DNA of 64,000 nucleotides from Desulfurispora thermophila DSM 16022 (GTDB lineage: Bacteria > Bacillota > Desulfotomaculia > Desulfotomaculales > Desulfurisporaceae): assembly GCF_000376385.1 (NCBI RefSeq), contig NZ_AQWN01000002.1, positions 124,115 to 188,114 of the forward strand, written 5' to 3'. Both the position numbers and the translations under genes were made by a program. Of the stretch, positions 1 to 9,258 are shown one piece after another. The notes under the pieces were generated by a model. The model saw only the letters and a program-made list of their open reading frames with translations. It made no database searches and had not been told where the DNA came from. The stretch's first letter is position 1, and every line of letters begins with the position of its first letter.

Positions 1-1566
1 ATGCTGGGCAGGCACAAGGCCGAGATAGATGCACTCAACGTCTTTCCCGTACCCGACGGAGATACAGGAACCAATATGTACCTGACTTTGCTGGCCGGGT
101 TGCAGGAGGCCGAAGAACTATCTACCAGCAGTATGGGAGAGATTGCCGCTGCCATTGCCCGGGGAGCGCTGCTGGGGGCGCGGGGTAATTCCGGTGTGAT
201 ATTGTCTCAGATCTGGCAGGGATTTGCCAGGTCGCTGGCGGGTTGTCAGCAGGCAGGAGTAAACGAACTGGCGCAGGCTTTCGCGGCCGGGGCGCAGGCC
301 GCCTATCAGGCCGTCAGCAATCCGGTGGAGGGAACCATTCTCACGGTGATCAAGGCGGCGGCCGATGCCTTTGCCGAAGCGGCGGGCCGTGACTACGATC
401 TGCTGCGTTCCATGGTGCATGTGCTGCGCCGCAGCCGGGAGGCGCTGGCCCGTACTCCGGAACTTTTGCCCGTATTGCGCGAAGCCAGCGTGGTGGATGC
501 CGGGGGCCGGGGACTGGTGGTTATTCTGGAAGGGATAGTTTACGCATTGAAGATGGCGGCCGCCCGTTCCCAGTTGGAGCTTTTCGATTTAGCGGCCAAT
601 CAGCAGAAGGAGTTTATCGGCCGGGTGCAAGACGCTTCCGCACTGCTCAATTACACTTATTGTACAGAATTTATTTTGCGCGGTCAGAATTTGCCCCTGG
701 AAACCATGCGCCGGGAACTGGCCCCTTATGGCGATTGCCTGTTGGTGGTGGGGGACGGCGCTGTGGCCAAGGTGCACATCCATTCCAACCATCCCGGTCT
801 GGTGCTGGAGTGTTGCTTAAAATACGGTTCGGTGCACCAGGTGCACATCAACAATATGGAAGAGCAGGTAAAAGAGAAAAATGGGGAAAAACCGGTCGCC
901 CCGGTGGAAAAGCCCGTGGGTGTGGTTGCCATAGCGGTGGGAGAAGGACTGAGCCAGATTCTGGAGAGCATGGGCGTGGATATTGTTTTACCCGGCGGGC
1001 AGACCATGAATCCCAGTGCGGAGGAAATTCTGGACGCGGTACGGGCTGTGCCGGCACGCACTGTACTGGTGTTGCCCAATAACAAAAATGTGCTGCTGGC
1101 GGCCCGGCAGGCGGCTAGCCTGACCGACAAACAGGTGCTGGTAGTGCCGACACACAGTATTGTCCAGGGAATGGCGGCCATGTTGGCTTTTAACCCTTAC
1201 CACGAACCGGTTGAACTGCTGGCGGGCATGGAGAAGGCCGCCAGTCAGGTAATTGACGGGGAAGTTACTAAAGCGGTGCGCACTACCAGACTGGACGGGC
1301 GAGAAATTAAGGCTGGCGATTATCTGGGGCTGGCAGGCGATCATATACTGGCCAGCGGTCCGGATTTGCCACAGGTGCTGGCAGGTTTGCTGGACGCGCT
1401 GGTGCGGGAAGAGCACGGCCTGCTCACCCTTTATTACGGGGCTGAGGTGACGGACGATCAGGCCGGGCAATGTGTGCAGTTTTTGCAAACGCGTTTTCCT
1501 TCCCTGGATATCGAGCTGCATTACGGTGGCCAACCCCTGTACCAGTATTATCTGAGCCTGGAATAA
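1..1566 (+). CDS. fakA: DhaL/DegV-type fatty acid kinase-like protein, 5' end outside window
   Basis: FakA/YloV-family protein: an N-terminal DhaL kinase domain that, with a FakB lipid carrier, phosphorylates fatty acids for phospholipid synthesis in Gram-positive bacteria (family knowledge). The sequence begins at NVFPVPDGDTGTNM, the DhaL Mg-nucleotide motif, followed by GARGNSGVILSQ, both diagnostic. The C-terminal half is the usual DegV-like region. The family normally has about 30 residues before this motif, so the ATG at base 1 is probably internal and the gene starts upstream; 521 codons are visible against the usual 550 or so. It is followed 17 bases later by a PHP phosphatase gene on the same strand. 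Confidence 0.85.
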   Translation: MLGRHKAEIDALNVFPVPDGDTGTNMYLTLLAGLQEAEELSTSSMGEIAAAIARGALLGARGNSGVILSQIWQGFARSLAGCQQAGVNELAQAFAAGAQAAYQAVSNPVEGTILTVIKAAADAFAEAAGRDYDLLRSMVHVLRRSREALARTPELLPVLREASVVDAGGRGLVVILEGIVYALKMAAARSQLELFDLAANQQKEFIGRVQDASALLNYTYCTEFILRGQNLPLETMRRELAPYGDCLLVVGDGAVAKVHIHSNHPGLVLECCLKYGSVHQVHINNMEEQVKEKNGEKPVAPVEKPVGVVAIAVGEGLSQILESMGVDIVLPGGQTMNPSAEEILDAVRAVPARTVLVLPNNKNVLLAARQAASLTDKQVLVVPTHSIVQGMAAMLAFNPYHEPVELLAGMEKAASQVIDGEVTKAVRTTRLDGREIKAGDYLGLAGDHILASGPDLPQVLAGLLDALVREEHGLLTLYYGAEVTDDQAGQCVQFLQTRFPSLDIELHYGGQPLYQYYLSLE

Positions 1567-1583
1567 TTTAAAGGTGATGGAAT

Positions 1584-2387
1584 TTGTTTATTGACATACA
1601 CTCCCACATTTTGCCCGGGTTGGACGATGGGGCCAGTACTACGGATGAGGCTCTGGCCATGGCCTCGCTGGCTGTGGCGGACGGAGTGGCAGCAATGATC
1701 GCTACACCCCATGTTTATCCGGGATTGTACGAAAACAGCCGGCAGACTGTAGAAGATGCAGTCTTCCGCCTGAGAGCCGAGATGAACAACGCGGGCCTGG
1801 CACTGGAGTTGCTGGCCGGTGCGGAGTATTTTCTGGAACCCGGCCTGCTCGGGCGGCTGACCTCGGGTGACTTGCTCTTTTTGCATAGAGACAGCCGCTC
1901 TTTGCTGGTGGAGTTCCCCGCCCTGCAAGTTCCTGCTTATGCGGAAAGCGTTTTGCATGAACTTTTCTTGGGTGGCATCAGGCCTGTGATCGCTCATCCC
2001 GAGCGCAACCCGGAACTGGCCGGCTCGGATTTGCTGGAACGGCTGGTGCACAGAGGGGCGCTGTTGCAGGTAACGGCAGCCAGCCTGTGCGGGTATCTGG
2101 GCCGTACGGCCCGTCAGGCGGCGGAGGATTTGCTTAAGCGGGGGATCGTACACCTGGTAGCCTCTGACGCTCATTCCTGCCGGGGGCGGTCGCCGCAGCT
2201 CAGCGCTGCCCGGCAAAGAGCAGCAGAAATGCTGGGGGAAAGCGCGGCCCGGCAGCTGTTTTCTGAAAATCCCCGCCGGCTTCTACAGGGAGGAGATGTC
2301 TTGCCAGTTAGTTGCCAAGGCAGGAGTAGGGCGACCGGTGGCTGGTGGAGGAGGGTTTTCTGTTTTTTAAATAATCGTGGGAAATGA
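1584..2387 (+). CDS. PHP-domain protein-tyrosine phosphatase (CpsB/YwqE family)
   Basis: A 267-residue PHP-superfamily metal-dependent phosphatase resembling CpsB/YwqE, which dephosphorylates tyrosine kinases controlling exopolysaccharide synthesis. The N-terminus MFIDIHSHILPGLDDGA carries the HxH metal motif; further metal-ligand stretches are ATPHVYPG, VIAHPERNP and VASDAHS. The start is TTG at 1584 behind AAGGTGATGG; no ATG fits. No capsule genes or tyrosine kinase are nearby, so the substrate is unknown. It appears to be the last gene of a transcript begun upstream, because a strong terminator follows. Confidence 0.85.
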   Translation: MFIDIHSHILPGLDDGASTTDEALAMASLAVADGVAAMIATPHVYPGLYENSRQTVEDAVFRLRAEMNNAGLALELLAGAEYFLEPGLLGRLTSGDLLFLHRDSRSLLVEFPALQVPAYAESVLHELFLGGIRPVIAHPERNPELAGSDLLERLVHRGALLQVTAASLCGYLGRTARQAAEDLLKRGIVHLVASDAHSCRGRSPQLSAARQRAAEMLGESAARQLFSENPRRLLQGGDVLPVSCQGRSRATGGWWRRVFCFLNNRGK

Positions 2388-2393
2388 GTTTTT

Positions 2394-2417
2394 ACCGGGT
2401 TCTCGCCCGGTTTTTTT
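2394..2417 (+). terminator. intrinsic terminator after the PHP phosphatase gene
   Basis: Perfect 6-bp stem ACCGGG/CCCGGT with loop TTCTCG, followed by an uninterrupted T run. It closes the fakA-phosphatase transcript and isolates the oxygen-defence cluster downstream. Confidence 0.9.
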
Positions 2418-2574
2418 ATGTCCTGCCGGCTGTAATGTAAGAAATTATTAATCAATTTGTCAGAAAACATTAAGAGTCTGGTAAGAACAAGTTAAAATCT
2501 GCCCTTTATAATTAAAGCATACCTGGTTAGGAAATGATAAATTAATAAAATATGCCAGAAAGGGGTTATTAGAA

Positions 2575-2730
2575 ATGGAAAAATGGGTATGCGAGGTTTG
2601 CGGTTATGTTTATGATCCGGCGGAAGGCGCCGATGGGGTGGCTCCGGGTACTCCTTTTGAGAAGCTACCCGATGACTGGACCTGCCCGGTGTGCGGTGCT
2701 GACAAGAGCCAGTTCAGCAAAGAGTCTTAA
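2575..2730 (+). CDS. rubredoxin
   Basis: Complete 51-residue rubredoxin with two CxxCG knuckles (WVCEVCGY and WTCPVCGA) that ligate a single iron. It carries electrons in the cytoplasm; its position 60 bases before fprA suggests that it feeds the flavodiiron protein, as in rubredoxin:oxygen oxidoreductase systems. The start is ATG at 2575 behind AAGGGG. A TATAAT hexamer lies at 2507-2512 in the preceding AT-rich gap, but no good -35 is visible. Confidence 0.97.
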   Translation: MEKWVCEVCGYVYDPAEGADGVAPGTPFEKLPDDWTCPVCGADKSQFSKES

Positions 2731-2790
2731 GCGGTTGGGCGTGGTTACATCACTATCACCGGAAAATGTTTGCGGAACAGGAGAGATAAA

Positions 2791-3987
2791 ATGAAACAGG
2801 CCATATCGATTGTACCAGGTGTATACTGGGTGGGGGCCAAAGACCCCGACCTGCGCATCTTTGATATTGTTATGGAAACCAAGTACGGCACCACATATAA
2901 CGCCTATCTGGTGCAGGGACGGGAGAAAACAGCGCTGATTGAAACTGTCAAAGTGCGGTTTTATGAGGAACTGAAGGAACGCATCACCTCGGTGGTGCCG
3001 CTGGACAAGATTGATTACATTGTTGTCAACCATACCGAACCCGATCATTCCGGCTCCATGGTGCGCCTGCTGGCCGATGCCCCCCAGGCTACTGTGGTGG
3101 GTTCCAAGGTAGCCATCAAGTTTTTAAAACAGCAGGTCAACCGCGACTTCCCCTGCCGGGAGGTGGGTGACGGCGATCAGGTGGATCTGGGCGGCAAAAC
3201 ACTGCGTTTTATCAATGCTCCCTTCCTGCACTGGCCTGATTCCATGTTCACCTATCTGCCGGAAGACAAGATTCTCTTTACCTGTGACGCTTTTGGTTGC
3301 CATTACTGCGGTGACTCTATTTTCAATGATGAAGTGGGCGACATCAGCGATGCCTATAAATATTACTTTGATGTGATTGTCAAGCCCTTCCGCCAGTACG
3401 TGCTGGAGGCGGCGGAAAAGATCCAGGGGCTGGCAGTGGATATAATCGCCCCTTCGCACGGACCGGTTTTGCGTCAGGATCCCTGGAAATATGTACAGAT
3501 TTATGCCCAGTGGTCCAAGCAAGAAAAAGACCCGGCCGCGCCCAAAAAAGTGGCTGTGCTGTACAGTTCGGCTTATGGCTACACCGGCAGCCTGGCGAAA
3601 GAGATCGCTGCCGGACTGCAGGAAAGCGGCGTGCAGGTCGAACTGCTGGAGATTATCATGCACCCGCTGTCCGAATTGGTGGATAAGATTGAAGCGGCCG
3701 ATGGTTTCTTGATCGGCTCGCCCACCATCAACCGGGATGCCGTCCCGCCGGTGTGGCAGCTTCTGTCCGGCGTTTCGGCCATCATCAACAAGGGCAAGCC
3801 GGCCGGAGCCTTTGGCTCCTACGGCTGGAGCGGAGAAGCCGTAAAGTTCATTGAGCAGCGTTTGAAAGACCTGCAGCTGAAAGTGCCGGTTCCCGGACTG
3901 CGGGTGAACTTTGCTCCGGCGGAAGGGGACCTGGCCAGGGCGCGCGATTTCGGCCGCCAGTTTGCCGCGGCTGTGCAGCAGGGATAG
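2791..3987 (+). CDS. fprA: A-type flavodiiron protein (oxygen/NO reductase)
   Basis: A 398-residue flavodiiron protein: N-terminal metallo-beta-lactamase-like diiron domain, then a flavodoxin domain from about residue 250. The H81-x-E83-x-D85-H86 diiron motif lies in NHTEPDHSGSM, and the FMN loop is in LYSSAYGYTG. These proteins reduce O2 to water or NO to N2O in anaerobes using electrons from rubredoxin, and a rubredoxin gene lies immediately upstream. I chose ATG at 2791, 6 bases after AGGAGA, over an upstream in-frame ATG at 2770. There is no rubredoxin domain on its own C-terminus, consistent with using the separate rubredoxin or the rubredoxin-bearing fusion downstream. Confidence 0.95.
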   Translation: MKQAISIVPGVYWVGAKDPDLRIFDIVMETKYGTTYNAYLVQGREKTALIETVKVRFYEELKERITSVVPLDKIDYIVVNHTEPDHSGSMVRLLADAPQATVVGSKVAIKFLKQQVNRDFPCREVGDGDQVDLGGKTLRFINAPFLHWPDSMFTYLPEDKILFTCDAFGCHYCGDSIFNDEVGDISDAYKYYFDVIVKPFRQYVLEAAEKIQGLAVDIIAPSHGPVLRQDPWKYVQIYAQWSKQEKDPAAPKKVAVLYSSAYGYTGSLAKEIAAGLQESGVQVELLEIIMHPLSELVDKIEAADGFLIGSPTINRDAVPPVWQLLSGVSAIINKGKPAGAFGSYGWSGEAVKFIEQRLKDLQLKVPVPGLRVNFAPAEGDLARARDFGRQFAAAVQQG

Positions 3988-4068
3988 GATGATACCTGCT
4001 TGATAGATAGCGTTTGATAGGATTATTATGCAAAATTCAGGGTAGTCCTATTTGAGGAGGCTTGCCTT

Positions 4069-4671
4069 ATGCCCTATGAATTACCGCCTCTGCCCTATGC
4101 CTATGATGCTCTGGAGCCTTACTACGATGAGCAGACAGTTCGCCTGCACCATGATGCGCATCACAAAGCTTATGTGGACGGTTTGAACAACGCCGAGGCC
4201 AAACTGGCCGAGGCGCGCCTGAAAGGCGATTACAGTTTAATTAAACACTGGGAGCGCGAACTGGCCTTCCACGGTAGCGGGCACATTTTGCACAGCATGT
4301 TTTGGGAAAATATGTCGCCCAATGGGGGCGGGCCGGCTACCGGGCCCATTGCCGAGCAAATAGATAAGGACTTTGGCGATTTTGAAACATTTAAAAAAGA
4401 GTTCAGCGCGGCCGCTGTGGCTGTGGAGGGTTCGGGCTGGGCCATCCTCTGCTGGAACCCTGTGTTTGGCAAGCTGGTTATTTTGCAGGCGGAAAAACAC
4501 CAGGATCTCACCCAGTGGGGGGTTGTACCCCTGCTGTGTGTGGATGTCTGGGAGCATGCCTACTACCTGGCTTATCAGAACAAGCGGGCGGCCTTCGTGG
4601 AGGCCTGGTGGCATCTGGTGAACTGGCGGGATGTGAATGACCGCTTTGTCCGGGCTACCGGAAAATGTTAA
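4069..4671 (+). CDS. sodA: superoxide dismutase (Fe/Mn family)
   Basis: A 200-residue Fe/Mn superoxide dismutase that converts superoxide to peroxide and O2. Metal ligands are visible as H27 (LHHDAHH), H75 (HILHSMFW), D159 and H163 (CVDVWEHAYY). The HQD stretch near residue 145 aligns with the Gln typical of Mn enzymes, so Mn or cambialistic use is likelier than strict Fe; this is inferred from alignment by eye. There is no signal peptide, so it is cytoplasmic. ATG at 4069 follows GAGGAGG. It sits between the oxygen-reducing fprA and the peroxide-reducing rubrerythrin fusion. Confidence 0.96.
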   Translation: MPYELPPLPYAYDALEPYYDEQTVRLHHDAHHKAYVDGLNNAEAKLAEARLKGDYSLIKHWERELAFHGSGHILHSMFWENMSPNGGGPATGPIAEQIDKDFGDFETFKKEFSAAAVAVEGSGWAILCWNPVFGKLVILQAEKHQDLTQWGVVPLLCVDVWEHAYYLAYQNKRAAFVEAWWHLVNWRDVNDRFVRATGKC

Positions 4672-4690
4672 TTACCAGGAGGCTGGTTTT

Positions 4691-6019
4691 GTGGAAGAAA
4701 TTAAAATCTGGCGCTGCACAGTGTGCGGCTGGCTGACCGAGGGTGATGAACCGCCCGACTTTTGTCCGCGCTGCGGGGCACCCAAGGAGAAGTTTGTGCT
4801 GGTGGATCCATCCGAGTATTTATTTGATGAAGAAGAGGATGCCGCAGCCGCTGTGGCCGCAATTAAAGAACTCACGCCCGAAGACAAGAAACGTATTGAG
4901 CCGGCTTTGTTCAAGATTTCCTACGGCCTGTACATTGTGGGTTCTTTCGACGGTGATAAGCTCAACGCCCAGGTGGTAAACACGGCTTTTCAGATCACCA
5001 GCACCCCCATGCGGGTGGTGATTGGTATCAATAAAAACAATTACACCAATGAACTCATTCGCAAGAGCGGCTTTTTCTCCCTGTGCATTCTGGGCAAGGA
5101 CGGCATGCGCATGGTGCAGCAATTTGGTTTCCGCTCCGGTCGCACGGTGGATAAATTTGCCGGCGTGGCCCACCGCCGGGGCGTAACCGGCGCACCCATC
5201 ATTGAGGATTGCATTGCCTGGGTGGAGTGCCGGGTGGACGAGAGCGCCACGGTGGATGTGGGTACGCACACCATGTTTGTGGGCGAAGTGGTGGAAGGCG
5301 GCGTGAAGAGCCAGGCCGAGCCCATGACCTATGCCTTCTACCGGGAGAACCGGCGCAATGTATCACTGGTGGCCGGGCTGCCCAAGCCCGGGGTGAAACG
5401 CTGGATATGCCGGGTTTGTGGCTATATCCACGAGGGAGATGCTCCGCCCGAGCAATGTCCGCTCTGCAGTGCTACCAAAGAACAATTCGAACTGGTAATG
5501 GAGGGAACAGAGGACATGAACAACAAGACCATGGATAACCTGATGGCTGCTTTTGCCGGAGAATCGCAGGCCAATCGCAAGTATCTGGCCTTTGCCGCCA
5601 AAGCGGAAAAAGAAGGTTATAAAAATGTGGCGCGCCTTTTCCGGGCCATTGCCGAGGCTGAAACCATTCACGCCTTAAAACATCTGGAAGTGGCCGGCAA
5701 GGTGGGCAGCACTCTGGACAATTTGCATGCGGCCCAAAGCGGTGAGCATTACGAGTTTACACAAATGTATCCCGAGTTCATCAAACAGGCCGAGGCGGAT
5801 GGCGAAAAGAACGCCCTGCGCACGTTTAACTTTGCCAATGAGGCCGAAAAAGTGCACGGTGCCCTGTACGAAAAGGCGGCCGGTCTGGTGCAGGACGGGA
5901 AAGATATTGCTGACGATCCTCTCCACCTCTGCCCTGTCTGCGGCTATATCGCCCACGGTGAGGCACCGGAAAAATGCCCCATCTGTGGCGCTCTGGCCAA
6001 ATCTTTTAAACAGTTTTGA
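4691..6019 (+). CDS. rubredoxin-flavin reductase-rubredoxin-rubrerythrin fusion protein
   Basis: A 442-residue, four-part redox protein. Residues 1-45 are rubredoxin-like (C9xxC12, C25xxC28); about 75-225 is a flavin-reductase-type FMN domain; about 235-272 is a second rubredoxin-like knuckle pair (WICRVCG, QCPLCS); 276-442 is a whole rubrerythrin, with a ferritin-like diiron domain (ESQANRKYLAF, EAETIHALKHLE, NEAEKVHGALYE) and a C-terminal rubredoxin. The front half resembles the high-molecular-weight rubredoxin of Moorella. The likely job is NAD(P)H-driven electron delivery to rubrerythrin for peroxide reduction, all in one chain (inference). The start is GTG 4691 behind AGGAGG. An internal ATG at 5516 preceded by GGAGGG could also give free rubrerythrin. 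Confidence 0.88.
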   Translation: MEEIKIWRCTVCGWLTEGDEPPDFCPRCGAPKEKFVLVDPSEYLFDEEEDAAAAVAAIKELTPEDKKRIEPALFKISYGLYIVGSFDGDKLNAQVVNTAFQITSTPMRVVIGINKNNYTNELIRKSGFFSLCILGKDGMRMVQQFGFRSGRTVDKFAGVAHRRGVTGAPIIEDCIAWVECRVDESATVDVGTHTMFVGEVVEGGVKSQAEPMTYAFYRENRRNVSLVAGLPKPGVKRWICRVCGYIHEGDAPPEQCPLCSATKEQFELVMEGTEDMNNKTMDNLMAAFAGESQANRKYLAFAAKAEKEGYKNVARLFRAIAEAETIHALKHLEVAGKVGSTLDNLHAAQSGEHYEFTQMYPEFIKQAEADGEKNALRTFNFANEAEKVHGALYEKAAGLVQDGKDIADDPLHLCPVCGYIAHGEAPEKCPICGALAKSFKQF

Positions 6020-6027
6020 GACAATTA

Positions 6028-6054
6028 ACGGGCGGGGCGGCTTGCCCCGCCCGT
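6028..6054. repeat. GC-rich inverted repeat without T run
   Basis: An 11-bp perfect stem (ACGGGCGGGGC / GCCCCGCCCGT) with a 5-base loop, placed 9 bases after the fusion gene. It has no poly-T, so it is probably an mRNA-stabilising or processing hairpin rather than an efficient terminator. Confidence 0.6.
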
Positions 6055-6143
6055 ACCGGGGTGTTTTCTGCCCGGCCGGCGAGGCAGGAACTCCCATTGG
6101 ATGACTATAGGCCGGCAATCTATAAACAGGAGGGGAATTCAAT

Positions 6144-6647
6144 ATGGCCTGGAGTATCATCAACTTCAGCGGCGAGGAAATTATTCGCCTGGCCACGGAA
6201 ATAGAGAAAGCGGGCAAAGCCTTTTATGATGCCATGGTGCAAAAAGTGGACGACCCGGAGCTGAAGAAGGTATTTACTTACCTGGCCGGGGAAGAGGAAC
6301 AGCATATTGCCGATTTTACCAAGCTGGGCGAGAAATTGGCCAAAGATGTTGTTCCCAATGAGAGTTATGTGGGCGAGTACGGTGACTATATCAAGGCCAT
6401 CATTGACAGCCATATTTTCAACCAAAACAACGTGGCCGACCTGGTAAAGAATATTAAAGTGTTCAAAGAAGCTGTGGCCATAGCCTTCCGCTTTGAAAAA
6501 GACTCCATAATGATTTTCCAGGAGTTTTTAAATGTAGTGGATGAAAGCGGCAAGGAGATTGTGCAAAAACTGATTGATGAGGAAAGACAGCACATTCGTA
6601 AGCTGGCCCTTTTGTCCCACGAGGCACCGACATTTGTGGTTAAATAA
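6144..6647 (+). CDS. ferritin-like diiron protein (rubrerythrin family without rubredoxin domain)
   Basis: A 167-residue four-helix diiron protein. The motifs IEKAGKAFYDAM, GEEEQHIADF and DEERQHIRKL supply the E and ExxH ligands of the rubrerythrin/ferritin-like fold. It lacks the C-terminal rubredoxin of classical rubrerythrin, so an external donor is needed; the rubredoxin-like gene just downstream (6695) is a natural candidate. Predicted to be a cytoplasmic peroxide-scavenging or iron-handling protein; the exact activity is unknown. ATG 6144 follows AGGAGGGG. Confidence 0.85.
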   Translation: MAWSIINFSGEEIIRLATEIEKAGKAFYDAMVQKVDDPELKKVFTYLAGEEEQHIADFTKLGEKLAKDVVPNESYVGEYGDYIKAIIDSHIFNQNNVADLVKNIKVFKEAVAIAFRFEKDSIMIFQEFLNVVDESGKEIVQKLIDEERQHIRKLALLSHEAPTFVVK

Positions 6648-6694
6648 AGAGAGCTTACCCTGGTTTCAGAAATATATGCAGGGGGTGGTGCTTG

Positions 6695-6892
6695 ATGGAA
6701 AAGCAGGGAAAAGAGCAAGAGAAAACTGCACGAGCCGGGCAATTCGCCAAAGCGGCCGGCGGTCCGGGTACGGGCAAACTCATTTGCCTGGTTTGCCGTT
6801 ATGAACACCCGGAGGAAGTGCCACCCAAAAGGTGTCCCTGGTGCGGGGCCAAAAAAGATAAATTTGTGCCCATAGATTCCCTTGAATCATAA
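6695..6892 (+). CDS. small rubredoxin-like domain protein
   Basis: A 65-residue protein with a charged, probably flexible N-terminal third and a C-terminal rubredoxin-like iron site (LICLVCRY and RCPWCGAKKDKF). It lacks the full-length rubredoxin core and resembles the short rubredoxin-like modules fused to the rubrerythrin protein upstream. It is likely an electron donor to the neighbouring ferritin-like protein (inference from adjacency). ATG 6695 follows GGGGGTGG; a TTG at 6692 is an alternative. A terminator follows, closing the cluster. Confidence 0.8.
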   Translation: MEKQGKEQEKTARAGQFAKAAGGPGTGKLICLVCRYEHPEEVPPKRCPWCGAKKDKFVPIDSLES

Positions 6893-6934
6893 AGTTTTTT
6901 AGTCACTACCACTCTTCTCCATACCCCACATTAA

Positions 6935-6963
6935 CCCGGCGGATTAGCGCCGGGATTTTTTTT
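6935..6963 (+). terminator. intrinsic terminator closing the oxygen-defence cluster
   Basis: 7-bp GC stem CCCGGCG/CGCCGGG, loop GATTAG, followed by eight Ts. Confidence 0.92.
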
Positions 6964-7077
6964 GGCGGGATATACCAAGAGAAAAATCTATCTTCGTCCG
7001 GTGGATTTTTGTATAATGAGGGTGAGTGTAAACATTTGCTAACAGAAAATAAATGGCAAAAGAGCAGGTGAGGTTTG

Positions 7078-9246
7078 GTGCCCGACAGGGTGGTGATTTA
7101 CCGCAGGCTGCTGATTGTGGCTTTGCTCACGGCGCTGTTGTGTACAGTTGCCTTCACTTACGCCTTCTGGGTTTTGGGCAAGCCCACCGATGCCCGGGCG
7201 GTGGCCAGGAATTCCTTTATTTACGATGCGCAGGGTAATGTGCTGTATGAATTGCACGGTGAGATCAACCGGGTGCCGGTGGGACTGGAGCAAATCCCTG
7301 TCCATGTTCGCCAGGCCTTTATCGCCATAGAGGATGAGCGTTTTTACCAGCACCCGGGGGTGGATCTAAAAGCTATTTTCCGCGCGCTGGTGGGCAATAT
7401 TACGGCCCGGCGCATTGCCCAGGGGGGTAGCACTATCACCCAGCAGGTGATCAAGACCTATTATCTTACTCCCGAGCGTACGTTCAGCCGGAAAATAAAG
7501 GAAATTTTTTTGGCAATAAACTTTGAGCGTACTCATTCCAAAGATGAAATCCTGGAAATGTATTTAAACCGCATTTATCTGGGTGAGGGAGCTTATGGCG
7601 TGCAGGCGGCGGCCCGGGCCTATTTCAACAAGGATGTGGGGGAATTGACACTGGCCCAGGGGGCTTTACTGGCCGGGTTGACCCAGGCCCCCAGCCTTTA
7701 CGATCCTTATGTCAATCCGGATCTGGCTTTGGAAAGGCGGAACACTGTGCTGGCCAAAATGCTGGAGCAGGGTATGATTGAGCAGGAGCAATATCAGCAG
7801 GCCATAGCCGAGCCGGTAAAGCTGCAGCGGCCGGAAAAAAAGCAACAGAGTCAAAAGTATGCCTTTTTCATTGACCAGGTAATCAGCGAAGCTATTGCCC
7901 GCCTGAAAGATATGGGCGGCGATGATTTGGTGTTTAACGGTGGACTTAAGATTAAAACTGCCTTTGAGCCTGCGCTGCAGGATGCGGCCGATGAGGCCTT
8001 TGCCCGGGCCGGCTTTGACGATGACAAAATGCAGGGCGCACTGGTGCTGGTGGATAACAGAACCGGAGCCATTAAAGCGGTGATTGGGGGCCGGCAGCAC
8101 GAGGCCCGCTTGGGCTTCAACCGGGCCACCAATTTGCGCCGCCAGCCGGGCAGCACATTCAAGCCCCTGGCTGTTTACGGTCCGGCCTTTGAAATGGGTT
8201 ATGTGCCCAGCTCAATCGTTAAGGATATTCCCCAGCGTTATGGAGATGGTTATTCACCCAAAAATGCCGATGGCGGCTACTATGGTGATATTCCCATCAG
8301 TGTAGCGGTGCAATGGTCACGCAATGCGGCGGCCGTCTGGCTGCTCAATGAAATTGGTGTGGAAAAGGGGATGGAGTTTGCCCGCCGCCTGGGCATCGAC
8401 CTGGTGCCCGAGGATGCTCACCTGCCGCTGGCCCTGGGGGGACTCACCCGTGGGGTTTCGCCGCTGCAAATGGCCGGTGCTTATGCCGCTTTCGCCAACG
8501 GAGGGTTATACTGTGAGCCCCACGCTATAGAGCAGATTATTGACGACCAGGGCAATATTATTTACCAGGCCCCGGTTCCCCGGCGGGTGATGCAGCAGAG
8601 CACGGCGGAAAAAATGACCGATGTGTTGCAAAATGCGGTGCGAGCGGGTACTGGCCGGCGAGCCTATGTGCCCGGTGTGCCGGTGGCCGGCAAGACCGGA
8701 ACAACGGAACTGCCTAAAACGGCCACCTTTCGCGGCCTCTCGGGCAACAAGGACGCCTGGTTTGTGGGATATACCGACCGCTATACCTGTGCCGTCTGGG
8801 TGGGTTATGATGAAAAGGACATGGACCGGAGCCACTATCTGCGCTTTTATGGTGGCGGCCTGCCGGCCAGCATATTTCACGATTTGATTTTCCGGATTTA
8901 TAAACCGGAGGCGCCATTTAATGAACAAACTGCTCTCCCGGCGGAGCAGCCGCCCGGGGATAACGGCCAGCTGGTGCCACCGGAAGGCAATCCGGCTGCC
9001 GGGACTGGCAACCAGAGCGAAATGCCGGAAAACACTACTGGAGTGGATGGGAATACCCAGGGAACCGGGAATATTCCATCAGATGGAGGGTTGGTTCCAA
9101 ATAACGGAAATGCATCACCACCTCCCATCAGCGAGACAGTACCGGGGACGGGTACGCCGGCCGGGCAAACACCCGGGGCGCCATCCCCTCAAATGCCGGC
9201 GCCGCCGGCCGGACCGGCAGCAGGAGAAAACCAGCCGCCCCAGTAA
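7078..9246 (+). CDS. class A penicillin-binding protein (transglycosylase-transpeptidase)
   Basis: A bifunctional peptidoglycan synthase of 722 residues. One N-terminal membrane anchor (about residues 10-32) is followed by the GT51 glycosyltransferase domain (EDERFYQHPGVD, GGSTITQQ) and the transpeptidase domain with S359-TFK, S414-RN and K539-TG. The last 90 or so residues are a low-complexity Pro/Gly/Asn tail, probably extracellular. The start is GTG 7078, 4 bases after AGGTGAGG; a TTG at 7075 sits too close to that site. The gene stands alone between two terminators. Confidence 0.95.
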   Translation: MPDRVVIYRRLLIVALLTALLCTVAFTYAFWVLGKPTDARAVARNSFIYDAQGNVLYELHGEINRVPVGLEQIPVHVRQAFIAIEDERFYQHPGVDLKAIFRALVGNITARRIAQGGSTITQQVIKTYYLTPERTFSRKIKEIFLAINFERTHSKDEILEMYLNRIYLGEGAYGVQAAARAYFNKDVGELTLAQGALLAGLTQAPSLYDPYVNPDLALERRNTVLAKMLEQGMIEQEQYQQAIAEPVKLQRPEKKQQSQKYAFFIDQVISEAIARLKDMGGDDLVFNGGLKIKTAFEPALQDAADEAFARAGFDDDKMQGALVLVDNRTGAIKAVIGGRQHEARLGFNRATNLRRQPGSTFKPLAVYGPAFEMGYVPSSIVKDIPQRYGDGYSPKNADGGYYGDIPISVAVQWSRNAAAVWLLNEIGVEKGMEFARRLGIDLVPEDAHLPLALGGLTRGVSPLQMAGAYAAFANGGLYCEPHAIEQIIDDQGNIIYQAPVPRRVMQQSTAEKMTDVLQNAVRAGTGRRAYVPGVPVAGKTGTTELPKTATFRGLSGNKDAWFVGYTDRYTCAVWVGYDEKDMDRSHYLRFYGGGLPASIFHDLIFRIYKPEAPFNEQTALPAEQPPGDNGQLVPPEGNPAAGTGNQSEMPENTTGVDGNTQGTGNIPSDGGLVPNNGNASPPPISETVPGTGTPAGQTPGAPSPQMPAPPAGPAAGENQPPQ

Positions 9247-9258
9247 ACTGTTCCGTCT

